From an uncultured Thalassotalea sp. (GTDB lineage Bacteria; Pseudomonadota; Gammaproteobacteria; Enterobacterales; Alteromonadaceae), in NCBI GenBank assembly GCA_947502355.1, contig CANMZP010000027.1:1-59021 (forward strand): 59,021 nucleotides of DNA, read 5' to 3'. Made by a program: the position numbers and the translations under genes. Below, one piece after another: positions 53,537-59,021 of this stretch (the first letter of the stretch is position 1; the number at the start of each line of letters is the position of its first letter). The notes below the pieces were generated by a model, which saw only the letters and a program-made list of their open reading frames with translations, had not been told where the DNA came from and ran no database searches.

Positions 53537-54979
53537 ATGAACCAAACTGCAGAGGTTACCTCGATAACCGCACACAATGACATTCAGCAAATGGATGATT
53601 TACTCATCAAGCAACGTGCTGCCTTTCGTCAAAATCCATATCCAGCAATGAGCGAACGTCTAAATAATTTAGATAAATTAAAGTCGTTGGTATTAGATAA
53701 TCAGCAGGCTATTGAACAAGCAATGAATGAAGATTTTGGTTCACGCGCAAGCGATGACAGCAAAGTCGGCGATATTATGACCTCAGTAATGGGCATTAAC
53801 TACACAAAATCCAAGTTAAAGTCTTGGATGAAAAGTGAAAAGCGTCACGTTGGTATTGCGTTTCAACCCGCTTCAGCAAAGGTTGAATATCAACCTCTTG
53901 GTGTTATTGGCATTATGGTTCCTTGGAATTACCCGCTATTCTTGGCGCTAGGTCCTTTAACAGCAGCTCTTGCAGCCGGTAACCGTGCATTAATCAAAAT
54001 GTCAGAGTACACGCCAAGTACCAATAAACTGTTAACGCAATTATGTAAAAACTACTTCCCAGATGACTTAGTTGCAGTAGTCGAAGGTGATGCAAGGGCA
54101 GCGGCGCACTTTTCAGGCATGAAGTTTGATCATTTATTTTTTACCGGGTCTACCAATGTCGGCAAATTAGTTATGCGTGCGGCATCAGCTAACCTTGTGC
54201 CAGTTACGTTAGAGCTTGGCGGTAAATCTCCAGCCATCATTTGTGATGATATCGACATTAAAACCGCCGTTAATCGCTTTATTTTGGGTAAAACCCTAAA
54301 CAGCGGTCAAACCTGTGTTGCCCCAGATTACATATTATGTCCGCGTGGCAAACGTGAAGAAGTCGTGCAAGCGCTTAAACAGCAATACAGCCGCATGTTC
54401 CCAACCGTTTTAAACAATGATGATTGCACCTGTGTGATCAACGAAGGCCAGTATAATCGTCTGCAAGGACTGCTTGAAGATGCCAAAACAAAAGGCGCTA
54501 CCATCATTCCATTAGGTGAAGATAACAGTTCACCTGCACAGCGCCAAATGCCATTAACCTTGGTTTTGGATGCAACAACGGACATGACCGTTTTGCAAGA
54601 TGAAATTTTTGGCCCTATTTTGCCGATCCTTGAATACGACTCACTTGATGCTGCCATAAACAGCATTAATGATGGCGAGCGTCCATTGGCATTATACATC
54701 TACAGTTTTGATGAAAAAACCCAAAATTACATTACCAAGCATACCCACTCGGGTGGTGTTTGTATTAACGAAGCAGCGTTTCATGTTGCCGTTGACGACT
54801 TGCCGTTTGGTGGCGTTGGTGCATCAGGCATGGGTAACTACCATGGCGCTGAAGGTTTTAAAACCTTTTCTCATGCTAAATCGATTTTGAAACGCGGCAA
54901 GTTAACCGTTGCCCATTTCCTGTTTCCTCCGTATGGGCAGGCTATTCAAAAGTTAATCTACAAATTGTTCATTCGCTAA
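53537..54979 (+). CDS. Aldehyde dehydrogenase (coniferyl-aldehyde-dehydrogenase-like)
   Basis: 480 residues, NAD(P)-dependent ALDH superfamily. The catalytic Cys is C260 in NSGQTCVAPDY and the general base is E226 in LELGGKSP. The FFTGSTNVGK dinucleotide-binding segment and GGVCINEAAFHVAVDDLPFGGVG are present. The hydrophobic C-terminal tail (FPPYGQAIQKLIYKLFIR) is typical of class-3-like/CalB enzymes and may associate with membrane. It oxidises aldehydes to acids. Next to the acyl-CoA ligase, with a GMC alcohol oxidoreductase nearby, fatty or other medium-chain aldehydes are the likelier substrate. Confidence 0.92.
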   Translation: MNQTAEVTSITAHNDIQQMDDLLIKQRAAFRQNPYPAMSERLNNLDKLKSLVLDNQQAIEQAMNEDFGSRASDDSKVGDIMTSVMGINYTKSKLKSWMKSEKRHVGIAFQPASAKVEYQPLGVIGIMVPWNYPLFLALGPLTAALAAGNRALIKMSEYTPSTNKLLTQLCKNYFPDDLVAVVEGDARAAAHFSGMKFDHLFFTGSTNVGKLVMRAASANLVPVTLELGGKSPAIICDDIDIKTAVNRFILGKTLNSGQTCVAPDYILCPRGKREEVVQALKQQYSRMFPTVLNNDDCTCVINEGQYNRLQGLLEDAKTKGATIIPLGEDNSSPAQRQMPLTLVLDATTDMTVLQDEIFGPILPILEYDSLDAAINSINDGERPLALYIYSFDEKTQNYITKHTHSGGVCINEAAFHVAVDDLPFGGVGASGMGNYHGAEGFKTFSHAKSILKRGKLTVAHFLFPPYGQAIQKLIYKLFIR

Positions 54980-55071
54980 GTCGAAAACACGCTTTAACCG
55001 GTTAAGCTACCTAGCTTAACCGGTCATTAAAACAGCCAAAATAAAACCATAAAAAATAAAAAAGAGCTATT

Positions 55072-56628
55072 ATGAAATCATTAAGCCAACTAGATAACAA
55101 CATTGCCGACTTTATCGAGTCGACCTTCACTAAATTCGCTGACAAGCCAGCTTTCTCTTGCTTAGGGCAAACTTTGTCTTTTGCTCAAATAGAGCAAAAA
55201 TCGAAAGCCCTAGCCTGTTACTTACAGCAGCATCCGGATTTATCCCCTGGCGATCGCATTGTGGTGCAATTACCGAACCTAATCCAATACCCTATCGCCG
55301 CCTATGCGGTATTTAGAGCCGGTATGGTATTAGTGAATACCAACCCGCTTTATACGCCGCGTGAGATGTTGCACCAATTTAATGACTCGGGTGCAAAAGC
55401 GGTGATTATACTTGAAGATTTATTGCCTAAAGTAACTGAAATCAAAGCTCAGACTTCGCTAAAACTTGTGATCACAACCAAAGCGACTGACTTACTAACT
55501 CAAGATTTAGCGAATGCGCCTGAAGATTGCCAAGCTTTTAATAAGATATTAGCGGACTTTGCTGACAAACAATTATTGCCACGTCCATCGAATGCGTTTA
55601 CCGACACCAGTGTTTTACAATATACCGGTGGCACAACGGGCGTATCTAAGGGTGCGTGTTTAAGTCATAAAAATTTATTAAGCAACGCAACGCAAACCTT
55701 CCTTAGATTGCAAGACGGGATCAACAAAGGTGAAGAAACCTTTATCTGTCCATTACCGCTTTATCATATCTATGCGTTAATGGTGAGCACGTTTATTTAC
55801 TTTGGTAGAGGTTGTTTGAGCGTTCTTATTCCGAACCCTCGCGATATGGATGCGTTCATTGCGGCAATGAAACCTTTTAAACCAACCGGTATGGCCGGCC
55901 TAAACACCTTGTTTGTGGGATTATGTAATCATCCGGAGTTTAAAGAAGTCGATTTATCTCAATTAAAATTAACCATTTCCGGTGGTACTGCATTAACCAC
56001 TTCAGCCGCAGAGCTTTGGTTTGAGCACACTGGCTGCACCATTTCTGAAGGATACGGTTTATCGGAAACATCCCCTGTACTTTGTTTAAACCAGCCTGGT
56101 AAAGAGCAAATTGGCACGGTAGGACAGCCTGTTGAAGATACTGAAATCCAGTTATGGGATGAAGACGGTAATCAGGTTGAAGAAGGTGAAGTCGTTGCTC
56201 GCGGTCCGCAAGTTATGAATGGTTACTGGAATATGGACGAGGAAACCGACAAAGTCATGCAAAACGGTTTCTTTAAAACCGGTGACATTGGCCGCTTTAT
56301 GCCAGATGGTTCATTAAAAATTGTTGACCGTTTAAAAGACATGATCATTGTTTCGGGCTTTAATGTGTACCCAAATGAGATTGAAGACGTTCTTACTCAG
56401 CACGACGACGTATTAGAAGCGGCGGTTATCGGTGAAGAGGACGACAAAACAGGTGAAAAGGTATGTGCCTACATCACCTTAAAGCAGGAAGCTTCAATTG
56501 ATGATATTTCAATGTACTGTAAAGCCAACTTAACGGGATACAAAGTACCGAAAAAGATTGTGGTAATGGAAGAGCTGCCAAAATCAACGGTTGGTAAGAT
56601 TTTAAGAAGAGAATTGCGCTGCGCTTAG
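55072..56628 (+). CDS. Long-chain-fatty-acid--CoA ligase, FadD-like
   Basis: 518 residues, ANL superfamily. The AMP-binding P-loop YTGGTTGVSKGA is near residue 190, and the adenylation motif EGYGLSETSP and the C-terminal KMIIVSGFNVYPNEIE-like segment (KDMIIVSGFNVYP) are present, ending with the catalytic Lys in PKSTVGKILRREL. It activates a carboxylic acid to acyl-CoA using ATP and CoA. It is 92 bp downstream of the aldehyde dehydrogenase and shares its strand; the strong terminator follows it. It is probably a paralogue of a main FadD. Confidence 0.93.
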   Translation: MKSLSQLDNNIADFIESTFTKFADKPAFSCLGQTLSFAQIEQKSKALACYLQQHPDLSPGDRIVVQLPNLIQYPIAAYAVFRAGMVLVNTNPLYTPREMLHQFNDSGAKAVIILEDLLPKVTEIKAQTSLKLVITTKATDLLTQDLANAPEDCQAFNKILADFADKQLLPRPSNAFTDTSVLQYTGGTTGVSKGACLSHKNLLSNATQTFLRLQDGINKGEETFICPLPLYHIYALMVSTFIYFGRGCLSVLIPNPRDMDAFIAAMKPFKPTGMAGLNTLFVGLCNHPEFKEVDLSQLKLTISGGTALTTSAAELWFEHTGCTISEGYGLSETSPVLCLNQPGKEQIGTVGQPVEDTEIQLWDEDGNQVEEGEVVARGPQVMNGYWNMDEETDKVMQNGFFKTGDIGRFMPDGSLKIVDRLKDMIIVSGFNVYPNEIEDVLTQHDDVLEAAVIGEEDDKTGEKVCAYITLKQEASIDDISMYCKANLTGYKVPKKIVVMEELPKSTVGKILRRELRCA

Positions 56629-56684
56629 GCAATTGCGCTTAGGCAGTTTTAATTAAAATTATTACGCCCAATTTTTTGTACTGC

Positions 56685-56719
56685 AAAGAGGTAATGTGTC
56701 CCACATTACCTCTTTTTTT
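56685..56719 (+). terminator. Rho-independent terminator of the acyl-CoA ligase gene
   Basis: AAAGAGGTAATGTG and CACATTACCTCTTT form a 14-bp stem with a 3-nt loop, followed by more T residues. Confidence 0.93.
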
Positions 56720-56782
56720 ATCGGCGTAAATTGAGTTACTTTTTCCACGACTCATTTAAGCCGAGTAGATAGGGGAAAGTGA

Positions 56783-56935
56783 TAGCGCCAAGAGATAGCA
56801 CCAAGGAGATAGCGGTCTGCACAGCCATGACAATAGGAGGTACATTGGGGCATCCCCATAAAGCTGAACTTGTTGCAGTTTCTTTGAATGCTAACTTGTT
56901 GCAGTTTCTTCGAACGCTGACTTGTTTTCGTTTAT
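56783..56935. repeat. Two short tandem repeats in a gene-free gap
   Basis: In the gap 56720-57045, AGATAGCGCCA-like copies recur around 56783-56815, and a 26-27-bp unit starting GCTGAACTTGTTGCAG begins at 56863, 56890 and 56916, the third copy degenerate. No gene is visible in the gap. Confidence 0.6.
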
Positions 56936-57045
56936 TCTAAAGCGCCTTGATGTGATTCAATGCTCCCTGATAACCTAATAAGCGGCCCACCTAACAAACG
57001 AACAACTTGATCACCTAACAGCATAAGGGATAATGCGTCACGCAC

Positions 57046-57083
57046 AAAAAGGGCCAACTCTGTCACTTCAAAGTTGGCCTTTT
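57046..57083 (-). terminator. Rho-independent terminator of the GMC oxidoreductase gene
   Basis: Read on the minus strand, AAGGCCAACT and AGTTGGCCCTT pair around a 14-nt loop and are followed by more T residues, shortly after the stop. Confidence 0.82.
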
Positions 57084-57100
57084 GATTTGTTGGGAAAAGA

Positions 57101-58705
57101 TTACGCTTGCGCTAAAATCAAATCCGAGGCTTTTTCAGCAATGGCAATCGTTGGGGCATTGGTGTTACCACTTACCAGTGTCGGCATAATAGAGGCGTCA
57201 ACAACGCGTAATCCTTCAAGGCCATGCACCCTTAATGACGTGTCTACAACGGCCATATCATCATTCCCCATTTTACAGGTCCCTACAGGGTGATACACCG
57301 TACCTAGGCGTTTTTTGGCATACTCAAAGATTTGCTCATCGGTTTGCTGTTCACCGCCTGGGTGAAACTCATAATCATAATGTTCGGCTAATGCCGGGCT
57401 TTGAAATATTTGGCGAAGCTGCTTTATGCCATCAACCAAAACTTGCTTATCTTCGCCTTTTTCATCCGAGAAGAAGTTAAAATCAATCACCGGGTGAGCT
57501 TTAAAGTCATTATTAGCCAATGTAACAGAGCCGGTACTTTTTGGTCTTAAGACACAAACGTGGCTCGTAAAGCCATGCTCTCGCATTATTTTAAGGTTGC
57601 GGCCGTCGTCATCAAACAACAGTGGTAACATATGCAGTTGCACATCAGGCGTCGCAAGCTCTGGGCGGGTTTTTAAAAACGCACCGGCTTCTAAAATAGT
57701 GTTACTCAGCTTGCCGGTTTTATTGGTTAAGTATTTTATGGTATCAGGCACCATTTTAAGTAAACCGCTAACCGTAAAGGTAAAACCGTCGCGTTTTTTG
57801 CTTTTCACTAACAGACACGAGTCAACATGCTCTTGCAGGTTTTGACCAACCCCTGGCAAATGATGGTGACAATCAATATTATGTTTTGCTAAGTGCTCTT
57901 TATTACCTACACCCGAAAGCATAAGCATTTGTGGTGAAGCAATGGCACCACTGCTTAAAATCACTTCTTTCTTTGCCGATACCGCTTTTAATTCACCTTT
58001 GTGTAAATATTGAATGCCTGTGGCTTTTTTGCCATCAAATACAATTTTACTGACTTGTGCTTTGGTAATAACGGTTAAGTTTTTACGGTTCATTGCCGGT
58101 CGCAAATACGCTTTTGCTGCGCCCCAACGTGTGCCATTTTTAATGGTACATTGATAGTAACCAACCCCTTCCTGGTCTTCACCATTAAAGTCATTGGTGT
58201 ATTTATAGCCTGCTTGTTTACCGGCTTCGATAAAACGCTTACTGAGTTCGTAAAACACCGGACGGTCCGTTACTTGCAACGGACCTTTGCCACCATGATA
58301 ATCACATTCGCCACGTTCATTCGTTTCAGACTGTTTAAAATAAGGTAATAAGTCGTTATAACCCCAACCTTCATTACCCAAAGATTGCCATAGGTCAAAA
58401 TCTTCTTTCTGGCCTCGAATATACAGCATGGCATTGGTTGAAGAGCTCCCACCTAGACCTTTACCTCGTGGTACAAACATAGGTCGACCTTGCTTAATAT
58501 CACTTTCAGGTGTGGCGTAATAACTCCAATTAAACTTTTTCAAAAACATGAAGGATGCGAAGGCACTTGGAGTATTAACGAGTAGATTATTATTGTCAGA
58601 GCCGGCTTCAAGAACACAAACAGAATATTCACCAGAGGCACTAAGTCGATTGGCCAATACGCAGCCGGCAGAGCCTGCACCAATGATCAGGTAATCGAAT
58701 TCCAT
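57101..58705 (-). CDS. GMC-family FAD-dependent alcohol oxidoreductase (AlkJ/choline-dehydrogenase-like)
   Basis: About 534 residues from ATG 58705, where GGGGA precedes and the N-terminus MEFDYLIIGAGSAG fits the family; ATG 58717 is an alternative. The FAD-binding GxGxxG motif (GAGSAG) and LEAGSDN are at the start, GMC signature 1 (PRGKGLGGSSSTNAMLYIRG) near residue 78, signature 2 (GAIASPQMLMLSGVG) near 255, and the C-terminal His/Asn active-site region (YHPVGTCKMG and SGNTNAPTIAIAE). Members oxidise alcohols to aldehydes. With the ALDH and acyl-CoA ligase it could complete a route from alcohol to acyl-CoA. It is encoded convergently with the ALDH-ligase pair. Confidence 0.92.
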   Translation of the reverse strand: MEFDYLIIGAGSAGCVLANRLSASGEYSVCVLEAGSDNNNLLVNTPSAFASFMFLKKFNWSYYATPESDIKQGRPMFVPRGKGLGGSSSTNAMLYIRGQKEDFDLWQSLGNEGWGYNDLLPYFKQSETNERGECDYHGGKGPLQVTDRPVFYELSKRFIEAGKQAGYKYTNDFNGEDQEGVGYYQCTIKNGTRWGAAKAYLRPAMNRKNLTVITKAQVSKIVFDGKKATGIQYLHKGELKAVSAKKEVILSSGAIASPQMLMLSGVGNKEHLAKHNIDCHHHLPGVGQNLQEHVDSCLLVKSKKRDGFTFTVSGLLKMVPDTIKYLTNKTGKLSNTILEAGAFLKTRPELATPDVQLHMLPLLFDDDGRNLKIMREHGFTSHVCVLRPKSTGSVTLANNDFKAHPVIDFNFFSDEKGEDKQVLVDGIKQLRQIFQSPALAEHYDYEFHPGGEQQTDEQIFEYAKKRLGTVYHPVGTCKMGNDDMAVVDTSLRVHGLEGLRVVDASIMPTLVSGNTNAPTIAIAEKASDLILAQA

Positions 58706-58803
58706 ATTTTTCCCCATATTGTTGTTATCCTAAAATCATAGTTCAGGATTTTTTATTTTTTGATAAAACAACCTTAACAAAAGGAGGGTGAATAACCTAA
58801 TCT

Positions 58804-58889
58804 TTTAATGCCAATTGATTACCTTTAAATGCCACTTGACTACCTTGTAATGCCATTTGATTAGCCTTTAATGCCATTTGATTAGCTTT
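58804..58889. repeat. Four-copy 21-bp tandem repeat upstream of GMC gene
   Basis: Units related to TTTAATGCCATTTGATTAGC have their ATGCCA at 58808, 58829, 58850 and 58871, an exact 21-bp period (two helical turns). They lie about 100-185 bp upstream of the GMC oxidoreductase gene and could be tandem binding sites, or a simple slippage repeat. Confidence 0.75.
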
Positions 58890-58944
58890 ACACGGGGAAA
58901 GAAGCGGCGAGCTTCATAGTGACAGGGTGAAAGGTTTATTATCT

Positions 58945-59021
58945 TGGGCGAATAAATTCGCCCCTACGGGCAATGTGCAGGTTTCGTTGAGGCGATTTTA
59001 ATCGCCTATTTGGTTCTGGGC
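58945..59021. repeat. Paired-hairpin repeats, family 2-like, truncated by the window end
   Basis: At 58945-58969 the palindrome GGGCGAATAAATTCGCCC is followed by CTACGGG. At 58985-59006 CGTTGA is followed by the palindrome GGCGATTTTAATCGCC. The GTAG/GTTG head plus hairpin matches the array at 30616-31321, although hairpin interiors differ. Confidence 0.7.

Overview
This window comes from a marine gammaproteobacterium, most likely from the Alteromonadales and near Colwelliaceae/Thalassotalea. That placement is an inference from the moderately AT-rich sequence, the EttA, PstC and PstA variants with long insertions, the abundance of lipoprotein peptidases and multidomain kinases, and the dense palindromic intergenic repeats. 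No rRNA, tRNA, prophage, CRISPR array or intact insertion sequence was seen.

Layout. 1-1770: a two-gene HEPN/MNT toxin-antitoxin module (HepT/MntA type) lies between one isolated repeat unit and a seven-unit array of paired GTAG-headed hairpins (REP/BIME-like). 1774-14152: a five-gene minus-strand operon encodes four secreted proteins, at least three ending in the last strand of a DUF11-like beta domain, and a roughly 2,000-residue protein with DUF11, SdrD_B-like, OmpA and outer-membrane barrel segments. This looks like a cell-surface assembly system and is the best candidate for something undescribed. 14672-16747: M13 lipoprotein peptidase. 17018-22514: sulfate activation (cysD, cysN, an SLC13 permease, cysC), with a four-helix-bundle (S23) gene between cysD and cysN. 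22844-30527: phosphate region, with pit and its DUF47 partner, then phoU, pstB, pstA and pstC. The two permeases carry large extra domains, and pstC has a clear upstream Pho box. 30616-31321: a second, sequence-unrelated array with the same two-hairpin architecture.

31496-43336 is a signalling stretch: a 1602-residue CHASE/PAS hybrid kinase, a small membrane protein, an M3 lipoprotein peptidase, a TPR hybrid kinase and a membrane diguanylate cyclase. 43616-53284 is mixed: a small Cys-motif protein, a LysE exporter, a duplicated HtrA-like lipoprotein with one degenerate protease half, EttA, a ParDE module, a small conserved protein, a TMEM165/GDT1 cation transporter, a YfhL-type ferredoxin and an AraC regulator. 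53537-58705 carries an aldehyde dehydrogenase, an acyl-CoA ligase and a GMC alcohol oxidoreductase, which together could convert an alcohol to an acyl-CoA. The window ends in more palindromic repeats.

Product names come from recognising motifs and family sequence by eye. No database search was run, and start sites were chosen from visible ribosome-binding sites, signal peptides and family N-termini.
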